A stretch of 64,000 nucleotides of DNA from Ceriagrion tenellum. Lineage: Eukaryota; Arthropoda; Insecta; Odonata; Coenagrionidae. Below, piece after piece: positions 24,801-38,690 of this stretch. A program made the position numbers and the translations under genes. Under the pieces are notes generated by a model. The model saw only the letters and a program-made list of their open reading frames with translations. It ran no database searches and was not told where the DNA came from. Numbering within the stretch: position 1 is the first letter of the stretch; the number at the start of each line of letters is the position of its first letter. The stretch is from assembly GCA_963169105.1 (NCBI GenBank), contig OY720644.1:5001-69000 (forward strand). The letters are read 5' to 3'.

Positions 24801-26223
24801 GGCTTATGTTAGCAAAACGTTTATCTAGTGTAAAGTATCTGGCACTATATCTGGCATTCCAATTGAATATTGGGCAATTCTAAATTTGTATTCATCTTTA
24901 ACTCAATTCCTGTGTGAAAAAACGAAAATATGCGCTCATTTCTGTAAAATGATTAATATTTGTTTTTGAGAATGGATTCTAGACATACTAAAATTCATTT
25001 TAATGCCTGGAAATAAATGATAATATTTTGCGTTTCATATTGTTTTACCTGAGTTATCAAAGACGAAAATATGCGCTTACGTTAGCAAAATGTATTTTAA
25101 TCTGGAGAAAAGTCATTCTGAAAATATAAATTCATTGCATATATACATCTGGAAATTCATATATACATAGGGCTTTTCTAATTCTAATAAATGCTTTATT
25201 CAATACCTGAGAAAAAAATGTGTATGACGTTAGTCTGATAAAGGATTATTATTTGTTTGAAAAAGGACATTCTAGACATGCAATAAATGATTTTAGCACC
25301 TAGAAATAAATAATAATATAAAAATGAAACGATAATATGCCCCTACTTCTGTAAAAATGATTATTTTTTTTTTTTAGAAGGGATTCTAGACATCCTAAAA
25401 TTGATTTTAATACCTGGAAAAAAATGATAATATTTGGAATTTCATAATGTTCTTCTCTGTGTTATCAAAGACGAAAATATGCGCAAAAAGTGAAAACGAA
25501 AATTGCGCTTACGTTAGCAAAAGGTTTATTTTAATCTGGAATGTTTCTGCAAATATAAATTGATTTCATATATATATATCTGAAATTTCAAATTGTCAAA
25601 TATGATTTCTATGCTTTATCCAATTCATGAGAAAAAAATGTATATGACTGATATGTCGGATAAATGATTATTATTTGTTTGGGAAAAGACATTCTAGACA
25701 TGCAAAAATGATTTTAGCACCTAGAAATAAATAATAATATTTGGCGATTTAAAGTGATTATAGCACAGTATTTCAACGCCTGTGAAGGATAACGGAAATA
25801 TGTATGCGCTCCAGAAAAAAATCATTTGTTTTTTCACGTATGTACGTTTTTTCACGTTGTTGTTGTAACGTTCACGTATGTAAAATTATTATTATTTGAT
25901 TGGGAAAAGACATTCTAGACGTGAAAAAATAGTACCTGTATTTATAAAAAATATTTGGCGTTCGAAGTGATTTTGCCTTGACATTTCAATGCCTGTGAGA
26001 GATAACGAAAATATGCGCTTACATTAGTAATACGTTTATTTTAAACTGGAGAAAGTCATTCGTGTAAATGCAAATTGGCATTCCAATTGAATAATGGGCA
26101 ATTCTAAATTTTTATTCATCTCTAATTCAATTCCTGCGTGAAAAAACGAAAATATGCGCTCATTTCTGTAAAATGATTATTATTTGTTTTTGAGAATGGA
26201 TTCTAGACATGCTAAAATTCTAT
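21840..26223 (+). repeat. Forward satellite resumed after the Tc1-like insertion
   Basis: The satellite resumes at CATACGTTGTTGTTG, exactly where the left flank stopped. It carries two full higher-order units and part of a third. A short region near 22,380-22,450 contains local repeats of ATTTAACATTTAAC, a slippage-type expansion absent from the sister unit at 24,420. Confidence 0.85.
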
Positions 26224-26227
26224 TTAA

Positions 26228-27173
26228 CACTAGAACCGCGGACTTTTTCGTATACCTAGAACCGCGGAGGGGGTCATTTTGACCCCTCGTCTTTTCTTGC
26301 CATATTTTTAGTATTTTGGGTTTCTTTTGGATACTGCACTATGTGAAATGAATTATCTGAGATATACAATGAAATTTGAATGATATATGGGCGGTATAAG
26401 TGCTAGATAGGCTACCCGCCTTGCACAAATAATGCGTTTTTCACATTTTTACTATATGTTCGGCTGAGGATGGGGGAAAAATGTAATTTTTTTTTAAGAA
26501 AAAAGAAACACTTTTATTGGTGCAGAGAAGCATACAGTAATGAAGAATGTAGAATAAATCATTTCGTTGGGTAAAAAGAGAAACACTGAACAAGGTAAGT
26601 GTAGAAAAGGTAAGTAACTACATTGATTACTTTGGTTTTCTTGTACAATTATCCGCGCAAACTGATGAATTCGGGTGAATTGCGAAGTATTACATTGTAA
26701 TTCATGTAATAGAGCTGGCAACTACAATGACACCACACTGGTAGGGGAGGCACGGTAGGGGAAGGAAGGAGCCTTGAGTGGGGGTAGCCGAGGAAAGGGG
26801 GGTGCCCGGAAATTTTCGCGTAGGTCCATTTCTACGCGGCTCGACTCTCACATTCTTTCAGGCGTCCGCTGGGCGGGTTGCCTTTATCTGCGGCCACAAA
26901 TTCGACCTTCGAAAATTACGCTTGCGGTGAATTTCTGCTGCGAAAATATAAAGTTCGGGAACGACAACAAAATGACCTCTACCGCGGTTCTAGGTATATT
27001 GTTGTCTAGTGTTCACAAAAATAGTCCTAGAGCGTCGGAATTTCGCACGAATACACCTTTCTACAATTCATTAAAAGTCAGAAAATGTCAGGTTTGTGAA
27101 AAAAAAATTAAGTGTGAAATATACATGTAAAAAATAATAAGGGGTCAATTTGACCCCCTCCGCGGTTCTAGTG
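26228..27173. mobile_element. piggyBac-like non-autonomous element, 946 bp, TTAA flanks
   Basis: It is flanked by TTAA at 26,224-26,227 and 27,174-27,177. The terminal inverted repeats are CACTAGAACCGCGGA. Next to each end lies a self-complementary block, GGGGTCA..TGACCCC; at the left this follows a second CTAGAACCGCGGAGGGGG copy. Another CCGCGGTTCTAG copy is internal near 26,980. A TTAA target and subterminal repeats are the piggyBac-family signature. A 118-codon plus-strand frame (26,774-27,130) ends in a small Cys-X2-Cys motif, but I cannot show that it is transposase-derived. The flanks do not come from one satellite location (see findings). Confidence 0.85.
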
Positions 27174-27177
27174 TTAA

Positions 27178-29081
27178 GCTTTTCTATATGATTTCCCATC
27201 TTTTTTTCAATTCCTGTGCAAATAAACTAATATATACATAATAAATAAATAAATAAATAAAAACAAATAGCTCGCTTAAGTATAATTATTATTATTTGTT
27301 TAGGAAAAGACATTCTAGACGTCTAAAAATTGATAAAATACCTGGATTTTAATAATAACATTTGGCGTTTCAAAGTGATTTTCCCTGAGTATATCAAAGA
27401 CTGTGAGTGAAAACGAAAATATTCGCTTACGTTAGTAAAACGTTTATTTTAATCCTGAGATAAGTCATTCTGCAAATGAAAATTGATTGATTATATACCT
27501 GGAATTTCAAACGAACATTGGGCTTTTCTAAATGATTTCTCAAGTTTAATTCAATTCCTGTGAGAAAAAACAAATATATATGCTAACGTCTGATAATGAT
27601 TATTATTTGCCTGGGAAAAGGGATTTTAGACATGCTAAAATTGATTTTAATACCTGGATTTAAATAATAATATTTGTCGTTTCATAGTTTTTTTCCCTGA
27701 GTATAATAAACGCCTGAAAAGTGTATTATATTTGTTTGGGAAAAGACATTCTAGACATAATATTTAACGTTCCGAAGTGATTTTTCCTGAGTAGTTCAAA
27801 GCCTGTGAGAGAAAACGAAAATATGCGTTTTTTTAAATCTGGAGAATAGTCATTCCTGTAAATGCAAACTGATTGATTATATATCTGGAAATTCAATTGA
27901 TCATCGGGCTTTTCTAAATTTTTTTCCATCTATAATTCAATTCCTGTGAGAAAAAACGAATATATATGCTAACGTCTGATAAATGGTTATTATTTGTTTG
28001 GGAAAAGATATTCAAGACATGCAAAAACTCCAATTCCAAAAAAATGATTTTAGCACCTGGAATTAAATATTTGGCGTTTCAAACTGTTTTTCCCTGAGTA
28101 TTTCTAACCCTTGAGAGAAAACTAAAATAAGCTCTTACGCTAGCAAAACGTTTATTTTAATCTGGAGAAAATTCATTTTTGTAATTGGAAATTGATTGAT
28201 TTATATCTGGAATTACAAATGAACATTAAGCTTTAAATGAACTATGATTTCCCATCTTTAATTCAATTCCTGTGAAAAAAAAGTAATACATAAAATTATT
28301 ATTTTTTGTTTGGCATTCATTCTAGGCATGCAAAAATTGATTTTTGTACCTGAATTTAAATAATAATATTTAACATTTAGAAGTGATTTTTCCTGAGTAT
28401 TTCGAGGCCTGTGAGAGAAAACGAAAATATGCGCTTACGTTATCACTACGTTTATTTTAATCTGGAGGACAGTCATTCCTGTTAATGAAAATTGAATCAT
28501 TTTATATCTGGGTTTTGAAATGAATATTGGGCTTTAATAAATGATTTCTCAGCATTAATTCAAGTCCTGTGAGAAAAAAAAGAATATAAAGGTGAAAATA
28601 TATTATTTGTTGAGGAAAAGACATTCTAGACAGGCAAAAATTGATTTTAGTACCTGGAATTAAATAATAATATTTGGCGTGTCCAAGTGATTTTCCCTGA
28701 GTATTTCAAAGCATATGAAGGAAAAGGAAAATATGGGCCTATTGGTAAATCGTTTATTTTATACTGGAGTAAAATCATTCCTGAAAATGCGAATTGATTG
28801 ACTATATATCTGGAATTTCAATTGAACATTGGGCATTTCTAAATGTGTTTCCATCTTTAATTCAATTCCTGTGAGAAAAAACGAAAATATGCGCTGATTT
28901 CTGTAAAAATGATTATTATTTGTTTTTGAGATGGGATTCTAGACATGCTAAAATTCATTTTAATACCTGGATAAAAATAATAATACTTGGCGTTTCATAT
29001 TTTTTTCCCTGTTTTGTCAAAGACAAATATTACGTTAGCAAAATTTATTTTAATCTGGAGAAAAGTCATTTATATTACCAT
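27178..29081 (+). repeat. Forward divergent satellite block
   Basis: More diverged dimeric satellite. The stretch 27,180-28,200 is a near-exact direct copy of 37,695-38,690 (offset about 10,490). A small TAAA-type simple repeat near 27,236-27,262 is found only in this copy. The stretch 28,360-29,050 pairs in reverse complement with 31,780-32,480. Confidence 0.85.
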
Positions 29082-29126
29082 AAAAATGCGCTCCAGAAAA
29101 CTGTTTTTTTTCTGGAGCGCATTTTT
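29082..29126. repeat. Palindrome at a satellite orientation switch
   Basis: Perfect 19-bp arms, 29,082-29,100 and 29,108-29,126, around a 7-nt centre. Each arm contains AAAAATGCGCTCCAG or its complement. To the left the satellite reads forward; to the right it reads in reverse for almost 5 kb. Confidence 0.9.
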
Positions 29127-32100
29127 GTTATCCTTTGAAATACTATGCTATTATCACTTTAAATCGCCAAATATTATTATTTAATTCCAGGTACTGAAAT
29201 AAATTTTTGCTTGCCTAGAATGTCTTTTCCCAAACAAATAATAATTTTTTATCAGAATCACGTCATAACGTCTTTTCTCTAGAATTGGATAAAGCATTTA
29301 GAAAACCGAATGTTTATTTGAAATTCCAGATTTAATCAATTTATAAACAATTACAAGACAATGACTTTTCTCCAGATTAAAATAAATGTTTTCTAACGTA
29401 ATCGCATATTTTCTTATTCACTTTATTGTCTTTGATATACTCAGCGAAAAACACTGTGAAACGCCAAATATTATTTTTTTTTCCAGGCATTGAAATCAAT
29501 TTTAGCATATCTAGAATCCCTCTTCCCAAACATATATTAATCATTTTATAGAAGTGAGCGTAAATATTCGTTTTTTCTCACACGAATTAAATATAAGATG
29601 GCAAATCATTTAGAAAGCCCAAATTTTAATTGAAATTCCCGATATATCATCAGTTTGGATTTACAGGAATGACTTTTCTCCAGATTAAAATAAACGTTAT
29701 AGCAACATAAGCGCATATTTTCGTATTCTCTCACATGTTTTGAAATACTCAGAGAAAATTACTTCGAAACGCCAAAGTTTGTTACATAACTCCAGTTATT
29801 AAATCAACTTTTTAAAGTGTAGAATGTCTTTTCTCAACCATACATTTTGCAGACTTAAGCGCATATATACAACTTTTCTAACAGGAATTATATTAAAACA
29901 GAGAAATCATTTAAAGAAGCCCAATTTTCATTTCAAAACCCAGATATAAAATAAATCAATTTTCATTTACAGGAAAGACTTTTATCCAGATTAAAATATA
30001 CGTATTGCTAACGTAAGCACATATTTTCGTTTTCTCTCACAGGCTTTGAAATACGCAGGGAAAATCACTTGGAAACGCCAAATATTATTATTTTAATCCA
30101 GGTACAAAAATCAATGTTTGCATGCCTAGAATGAATGCCAAACAAAAAATAATAATTTTATGTTTTACTTATTTTTCACAGGAATTGAATTAAAGATGGG
30201 AAAATATGTAGTTCATTTAAAGCTCCATTCATAGTTCATTTGTAATTCCAGATATATAATCAATCTTTTTGCATTTGCAGGAATGAATTTTCTCCAGATT
30301 AAAATAAACGCTTTGCTTACGTAGGCGCATATTTTCATTTTCTTTCACAGGCTTTAAAATACTCAGAGAAAATCACTTAGAAACGCCATATATTATTAGG
30401 CCCCGCCAGGGACTAAAATCAAATTTTGCAAGTTTAGAATGTCTTTTCCCAAACAAATAATAAGCCAATATCAGATGTTAGCATTCACATTTTTTCTCAG
30501 GAATTGAATTAAAGCGTAGAAATCATTTAAAAAAGGCCAATGTTCATTTGAAATTCCACAATTATATATTCAATCAAATTACATTTACAGAATGACTTCT
30601 CACCAGATAAAAATAAACGTGTTGCTAACGTAAGCGCAAACGTAGCGTTTTCACTCACAGTCTTTGATATACTCAGGAAAAACCACTATGAAAAGCCAAA
30701 TATTTTTCCAGGTATTAAAATTACCTTTAGCATGTCTAGAATCCCTTCTCCATAACAATCATTTTACAGAAGTGAGCGCATATATTCGTTTTTACTCACA
30801 GAAATTGAATTAAAGATAGGAAATCATTTAGAAATGCCCAATGTTCTAATGAAATACCAGATATATAATCAATCAGTTTGCATTTACAGGAATGACTTTT
30901 CACCAGATAGAGATAAACGTTTTACTAACATAAGCGCATATTTTTGTTTTCTCTCACAAGTCTTGAAATACTCATGGAAAATCACTTCGAAACGCCAAAT
31001 ATTATTACTTAATTCCAGGTGCAAAAAAATTTTTTTCATGTCTGGAATGTCTTTTCGAAAACAAACAATAATGTTTTATCAGACGTTAGCATATATATTG
31101 TTTCTTCTCACAGGATATGAATGGGAAATGGGTAATCATTTGGCCCAATGTTAAAATAAAATCCCAGATATATAATTAATCAATTTGCATTTACAGGAAT
31201 GACTTTTCTCCCGATTAAAATTAACGTTTTGGTAACGTAAGCGCATATTTTCGTTTTCTCTCACAAGGTTTGAAATACTCAGGGAACTTTGAATAGCCAT
31301 ATATTATTATTTAAATCCAGGTACCAACATTAATTTTAGAATCTCGAATGTCTTTTACAAAACAAATATTAACCTTTCATCAGACGTTATCATATAAATT
31401 TGATTTTTCTGAAAGGACTTTAATTAAAGATGCGAAATCACTTAGATTAACCCAATTTTCATTCAAATTATTAGATAATTATCAATCAATTAGCATATAC
31501 CGGAATAAATTTTCTCCAGATTAAAATAAACATATTACTAATGTAAGTGCATATTTTCGTTTTCTCTCACAGGCATTGAAAAGTCAAGAAAAATTAACTT
31601 CGAAACGCCAAATATTTTTATTTAAATACAGGTACTATAATTAATTTTTTCACCTCTAGAATGTCTTCTCCCAATCAAATAATAATAATTTTACATTCGT
31701 GAACGCATATACTAGTTTTTGCATAGGAAAATAATTGAAGATGGAAAATCATATAGAAAGGCTTAATATTCATTTGAAGATCTAGATTTTGCTAACGTAA
31801 TATTTTCGTTCTCACTCACAGTCTTTGATAAAACAGGGAAAAAAATATGAAACGCCAAATATTATTATTTTTATCCAGGTATTAAAATGAATTTTAGCAT
31901 GTCTAGAATCCCATCTCAAAAACAAATAATAATCATTTTTACAGAAATCAGCGCATATTTTCGTTTTTTCTCACAGGAATTGAATTAAAGATGGAAACAC
32001 ATTTAGAAATGCCCAATGTTCAATTGAAATTCCAGATATATAGTCAATCAATTCGCATTTTCAGGAATGATTTTACTCCAGTATAAAATAAACGATTTAC

Positions 32101-33885
32101 CCATAGGCCCATATTTTCCTTTTCCTTCATATGCTTTGAAATACTCAGGGAAAATCACTTGGACACGCCAAATATTATTATTTAATTCCAGGTACTAAAA
32201 TCAATTTTTGCCTGTCTAGAATGTCTTTTCCAAACAATTAATATATTTTCACCTTTATATTCTTTTTTTCTCACAGGACTTGAATTAATGCTGAGAAATC
32301 ATTTATTAAAGCCCAATGTTCATTTCAAAACCCAGATATAAAATGATTCAATTTTCATTAACCGGAATGACTGTCCTCCAGATTAAAATAAACGTAGTGA
32401 TCACGTAAGCGCATATTTTCGTTTTCTCTCACAGGCCTCGAAATACTCAGGAAAAATCACTTCTAAACGTTAAATATTATTATTTAAATTCTGGTACAAA
32501 AATCAATTTTTGCATGTCTAGAATGTCTTTTCCCAAACTAATCATAATCATTTTACAGACGAAAGCACATATATTCATCTTTTTCACAGGAATATATTTC
32601 AAAGATAGGAAAGCATATAGAAAAGCCCCGTCTTCATTTGAAATTCCAGATATATAAACAATCAATTTGCATTTGCAGGAATGGCTTTTCTGCAAATTAA
32701 AATCAACGCTTTTCTAACGAATGCGCTTATTTACGTTTTCTCTCGCAGGCTATGAAATAGTCAGGGAAAATCACTTCGAAACGCCATCTATTATTATTTA
32801 AATCCAGGTTCTAAAATTACTTTTAGCAAATCTAGATTTCCGAAGGAAATAATATACACTTTTCCTTCTATTTATATTTTTATATTTTTTATATTTATAT
32901 TTTTTTTCTCACAGGACATTATTTAAGCTGATAAATCCTTTAGAAATGCCTGTTCATTTCAAAAAACCTAGATAAGAATAAATCAATTTCCATTTACAGG
33001 AATGACTTTTCTCCAGATTAAAATAAACATTTTGCTAACGTAAGCGCTTATTTTCGTTGTCACTCACAGTCTTTGATATCTCAGGATTAATCACTTTGAA
33101 TAGCCATATTATTGAAATCCAGGAACTAACATTAATTTTAGAATCTCGATTGTCTTTTCCAAAACAAATATTAACCATTCATCATACGTTATCATATATA
33201 TTTATTTTTTCTGACAGGACTTGAATTAAAGATGCGAAATCACTAAGATTAACCCAATTTTCATTCAAATTATTAAATAATTATCAATCAATTTGCATAT
33301 ACCGGAATAAATTTTCTCCAGCTTAAAATGAACGTATTACTAATGTAAGCGCATATTTTTGTTTTCTCTCACAGGCATTGAAATGTCAAGACAAAATCAC
33401 TTCGAAACGCCAAATATTTGTATTTAAATACAGGTAGTATAATTAATTTTTTCACGTCTAGAATGTCTTTTCCCAAACAAATAAAAATAATTTTACATAC
33501 GTGAACGCATATATTAGTTTTTGCATAGGAAAATAATTGAAGATGGAAAATCATATAGAAAGGCTTAATAATTTGAAGATCTAGATATATAATCAATCAA
33601 TTTGCATTTGCAGGAATGAATTTTCTCCAAATTAAAATAAACGCTTTTCTAACGTAGGCGAATAGGCACATAACGTAGGTAAGTTTTCCTTCACAGGCTT
33701 TGAAATACTCAAGCAAAATCACTTTGAAACGCCACATATTATTATTAAATTCCAGGGACTAAAATCAAATTTAGAAAGTTTAGAATGTCTTTTTCCAAAC
33801 AAATAATAATCCTATATCATATACATTTTTTTCTCAGGAAGAAGTAAAGCATAGAAATCATTTAGTAAAGCCCAATGTTCTTTTG
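29127..33885 (-). repeat. Reverse-oriented satellite block
   Basis: All GGCGTTTC boxes in this stretch read as complement (GAAACGCC), for example near 29,460, 29,770, 30,075, 30,380, 30,990, 31,600, 32,165, 32,780, 33,405 and 33,728. The block ends at about 33,886, where the satellite flips forward again within a TTGAAATTTGATTTAAAT junction. Confidence 0.85.
29130..30965 (+). repeat. Left arm of a nested inverted duplication (centre ~33.2 kb)
   Basis: Reverse complement of 35,440-37,580; paired positions sum to about 66,400. Shared landmarks include GGCCCCGCCAGGGACT near 30,401 versus 35,980, and CATTCATAGTTCATTTG near 30,226 versus 36,160. The arms differ by scattered substitutions and by the (AT)n tract present only in the right arm. 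Confidence 0.8.
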
Positions 33886-35439
33886 AAATTTGATTTAAAT
33901 AATAATATTTAACGTTTCAAAGTGATTTTTCCTGAGTATTTTAAAGCCTGTGAGAGAAAACGAAAATATGCGCTTACTTTATCCAAACGTTTATTTTGAT
34001 CTGGGGAACAGTCATTCCTGTTAATGTAAATTGATTTATTTTATATCTGGGTTTTTAAATGAACATTGGGCTTTTCTAAGTGATTTCATTTAAATTAAAA
34101 TTCAAAAAAATAATTCAAGTCCTATGAGAGAAGGAGAAGATAAAGGCTAACGCCTGAAAAGTGTTTAATATTTGTTTGGGAAAGACATTCTAGATATGCA
34201 AAATTTATTTGAGTACCTGGAATTAAATAATAATATTTGGCGTTTCCATGTGATTTTCCCTGAGTATTTCAAAGCATGTGAGGGAAAACGATTGGCTTAT
34301 GTTAGCAAAACGTTTGTCTAGTGTAAAGTCATTTCTGTAAATGCAAAATGAATGAAATCTGGAATTTCAAATCAAGGCATTCCAATCATCTGGCATTCCA
34401 ATTGAATATTGGGCAATTCTAAATTTGTATTCATCTTTAATTCAATTCCTGTGTGAAAAAACGAAAATATTCGCTCATTTCTGTAAAATGATTATTATTT
34501 GTTCTTAAGAATGGATTCTAGACATGCTAAAATTCATTTTAATGCCTGGAAATAAATGATAATATTTGGCGTTTCATATTGTTTCACCTGAGTTATCAAA
34601 GACGAAAATATGCGCTTACGTTAGCAAAATGTATTTTAATCTGGAGAAAAGTCATTCTGAAAATATAAATTCATTGCATATATACATCTGGAAATTCATA
34701 TATACATAGGGCTTTTCTAATTCTAATAAATGCTTTATTCAATACCTGAGAAAAAAATGTGTATGACGTTAGTCTGATAAAGGATTATTATTTGTTTGAA
34801 AAAGGACATTCTAGACATGCAAAAAATGATTTTAGCACCTAGAAATAAATAATAATATAAAAATAAAACGATAATATGCCCCTACTTCTGTAAAAATGAT
34901 TATTTTTTTTTTTTAGAAGGGATTCTAGACATCCTAAAATTGATTTTAAAATATGGAAAAAAATGATAATATTTGGAGTTTTATAATGTTCTTCTCTGAG
35001 TTATCAAAGACGAAAATATGCGCAAAAAGTGAAAACGAAAATATGCGCTTACGTTAGCAAAAGGTTTATTTTAATATGGAGAATAGTGTTTCTGCAAATA
35101 TAAATAGATTTAATATATATATATCTGAAATTTCAAATTTTCAAATATGATTTCTATGCTTTATCCAATTCCTGATAAAAAAATGTGTATGACGTTAGTC
35201 TGATAAATGATTATTATTTGTTTGGGAAAAGACATTCTAGACATGCAAAAATTATTTTAGCACCTAGAAATAAATCATAATATTTGGCCATTTAAAGTGA
35301 TTATAGCATAGTATTTCAAAGCCTGTGAAGGATAACGAAAATAAGTATGCGCTCCAGAAAAAAAAACGTTTGTTTTTTCTCTGGAGAAAATTCATTTCTG
35401 CAAAAGCAAATTGATGTATATATATAGAATTTCAAAAAT

Positions 35440-37289
35440 TTTAAAACAAAAATAAGCGCTTATGTTAGTAAAACGTTTATCTCTATCTGGTGAAAAGTCA
35501 TTCCTGTAAATCCAAACTGATTGATTATATATCTGGTATTTCATTAGAACATTGGGCATTTCTAAATGATTTCCTATCTTTAATTCAATTTCTGTGAGTA
35601 AAAACGAATATATGCGCTCACTTCTGTAAAATGATTGTTATGGAGAAGGGATTCTAGACATGCTAAAGGTAATTTTAATACCTGGAAAAATATTTGGCTT
35701 TTCATAGTGGTTTTTCCTGAGTATATCAAAGACTGTGAGTGAAAACGCTACGTTTGCGCTTACGTTAGCAACACGTTTATTTTAATCTGGTGAGAAGTCA
35801 TTCTGTAAATGTAATTTGATTGAATATATAATTGTGGAATTTCAAATGAACATTGGCCTTTTTTAAATGATTTCTACGCTTTAATTCAATTCCTGGGAAA
35901 AAATGTGAATGCTAACATCTGATATTGGCTTATTATTTGTTTGGGAAAAGACATTCTAAACTTGCAAAATTTGATTTTAGTCCCTGGCGGGGCCTAATAA
36001 TATATGGCGTTTCTAAGTGATTTTCTCTGAGTATTTTAAAGCCTGTGAAAGAAAATGAAAATATGCGCCTACGTAAGCAAAGCGTTTATTTTAATCTGGA
36101 GAAAATTCATTCCTGCAAATGCAAAAAGATTGATTATATATCTGGAATTACAAATGAACTATGAATGGAGCTTTAAATGAACTACATATTTTCCCATCAT
36201 TAATTCAATTCCTGTGAAAAATAAGTAAAACATAAAATTATTATTTTTTGTTTGGCATTCATTCTAGGCATGCAAACATTGATTTTTGTACCTGGATTAA
36301 AATAATAATATTTGGCGTTTCCAAGTGATTTTCCCTGCGTATTTCAAAGCCTGTGAGAGAAAACGAAAATATGTGCTTACGTTAGCAATACGTATATTTT
36401 AATCTGGATAAAAGTCTTTCCTGTAAATGAAAATTGATTTATTTTATATCTGGGTTTTGAAATGAACATTGGGCTTCTTTAAATGATTTCTCTGTTTTAA
36501 TATAATTCCTGTTAGAAAAGTTGTATATATGCGCTTAAGTCTGCAAAATGTTTGGTTGAGAAAAGACATTCTACACTTTAAAAAGTTGATTTAATAACTG
36601 GAGTTATGTAACAAAATTTGGCGTTTCGAAGTGATTTTCCGGTAAAAATTTATTCCGGTATATGCAAATTGATTGATAATTATCTAATAATTTGTATGAA
36701 AATTGGGTTAATCTAAGTGATTTCGAATCTTTAATTCAAGTCCTGTCAGAAAATACAAATATATATGATAACGTCTGATGAATGGTTAATATTTGTTTTG
36801 GAAAAGACATTCGAGATTCTAAAATTAATGTTAGTACCTGGATTTAAATAATAATATATGGCTATTCAAAGTTCCCTGAGTATTTCAAAACATGTGAGAG
36901 AATACGAAAATATGCGCTTATGTTACTATAACGTTTATTTTAATCTGGAGAAAAGTCATTCCTGTAAATGCAAACTGATGATATATCGGGAATTTCAATT
37001 GAAATTTGGGCTTTCTAAATGATTTGCCATCTTATATTTAATTCGTGTGAGAAAAAACGAATATTTACGCTCACTTCTATAAAATGATTAATGTTTGGGA
37101 GAAGGGATTCTAGATATGCTAAAATTGATTTTAATGCCTGGAAAAAAGTAACAATATTTGTCGTTTCACAGTGTTTTTCGCTGAGTATATCAAAGACTGT
37201 GAGTGAATAAGAAAATATGCGTTTACGTTAGAAAATGTTTATTTTAATCTGGAGAAAAGTCATTCAGTCTTGTAGTTGTTTATAAATTG

Positions 37290-37374
<85 letters not shown>

Positions 37375-37580
37375 TGAATTTCAAAAGATCATTGAGCTTT
37401 TCTAAATGATTTCTATGCTTAATACATTTCCTGAGAAAAAGATGTATATGCTAATGTCTGATATAGGATAATTATATGTTTGGGAAAAGACATTCTAAAC
37501 TTGCTATATTTGATTTTTGTCCCTAGAATTTAATGATAATATATGGCGTTTCAAAGTGATTTTCCCTGAGTATTTCAAAG
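35440..37580 (-). repeat. Right arm of the nested inverted duplication
   Basis: Partner of 29,130-30,965 in reverse complement. It is longer mainly because of the ~79 bp AT tract at 37,294-37,372. The loop between the arms (30,966-35,439) itself contains an orientation flip at about 33,886. Confidence 0.8.
37294..37372. repeat. (AT)n microsatellite in satellite
   Basis: Uninterrupted AT dinucleotides for about 79 bp, replacing a few bases in the matching inverted copy near 29,320. Confidence 0.97.
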
Positions 37581-37694
37581 CATGTGAGAGAAAACGAATA
37601 TATGCGCCTACGTTACCAAAGCGTTTATTTTAATCTGGAGAAAATTCATTCCTGCAAATACAAATTTGATATATACCTGGAATTTCAAATGAAC

Positions 37695-38690
37695 ATTAAG
37701 CTTTTCTATATGATTTCCCATCTTTTTTTCAATTCCTGTGCAAATAAACTAATATATATGGGCTCGCTTAAGTAAAATTATTAATATTTGTTTAGGAAAA
37801 GACATTCTAGACGTCTAAAAATTGATAAAATACCTGGATTTTAATAATAACATTTGGCGTTTCAAAGTGATTTTCCCTGAGAATATCAAAGACTGTGAGT
37901 GAAAACGAAAATATTCGCTTACGGTAGTAAAACGTTTATTTTAATCCTGAGATAAGTCATTCTGCAAATGAAAATTGATTGATTATATACCTGGAATTTC
38001 AAACGAACATTGGGCTTTTCTAAATGATTTCTCAAGTTTAATTCAATTCCTGTGAGAAAAAACAAATATATATGCTAACGTCTGATAATGATTATTATTT
38101 GCCTGGGAAAAGGGATTTTAGACATGCTAAAATTGATTTTAATACCTGGATTTAAATAATAATATTTGTCGTTTCATAGTTTTTTTCCCTGAGTATAATA
38201 AACGCCTGAAAAGTGTATTATATTTGTTTGGGAAAAGACATTCTAGACATAATATTTAACGTTCCGAAGTGATTTTTCCTGAGTAGTTCAAAGCCTGTGA
38301 GAGAAAACGAAAATATGCGTTTTTTTAAATCTGGAGAATAGTCATTCCTGTAAATGCAAACTGATTGATTATATATCTGGAAATTCAATTGATCATCGGG
38401 CTTTTCTAAATTTTTTTCCATCTATAATTCAATTCCTGTGAGAAAAAACGAATATATATGCTAACGTCTGATAAATGGTTATTATTTGTTTGGGAAAAGA
38501 TATTCAAGACATGCAAAAACTCCAATTCCAAAAAAATGATTTTAGCACCTGGAATTAAATATTTGGCGTTTCAAACTGTTTTTCCCTGAGTATTTCTAAC
38601 CCTTGAGAGAAAACTAAAATAAGCTCTTACGCTAGCAAAACGTTTATTTTAATCTGGAGAAAATTCATTTTTGTAATTGGAAATTGATTG
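37695..38690 (+). repeat. Direct duplicate of 27,180-28,200
   Basis: Nearly base-for-base copy beginning at AAGCTTTTCTATATGATTTC and ending near TGATTGATTT. Divergence is limited to a few substitutions and the absent simple repeat. It lies immediately inside the right arm of the giant inverted repeat. Confidence 0.85.

Larger units (their letters stand above)
14674..26223 (+). repeat. Higher-order repeat, ~2.0-2.25 kb units with hairpin junctions
   Basis: Large units begin at a hallmark junction, CGTATGTAC-GAT-GTACATACG followed by TTGTTGTTGTAACGTT. Junctions are at 14,674-14,694, at about 16,940 (split by the Tc1-like insertion and resumed at 21,838), at 23,863-23,883, and a degenerate one near 25,837-25,870. 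Spacing is 2.25, about 2.04 and about 1.97 kb. Within units the order of satellite pieces is conserved, including a truncated half and a fused segment near 15,048, 22,198 and 24,241. The last unit is cut at 26,223 by the piggyBac-like element. Confidence 0.8.

Noticed and set aside
26774..27130. 118-codon frame in the piggyBac-like element with CQVCEKKIKCE
   Set aside because: Too short, and lacks the catalytic Asp residues of piggyBac transposase. Two cysteine pairs alone are not evidence for its C-terminal zinc finger.
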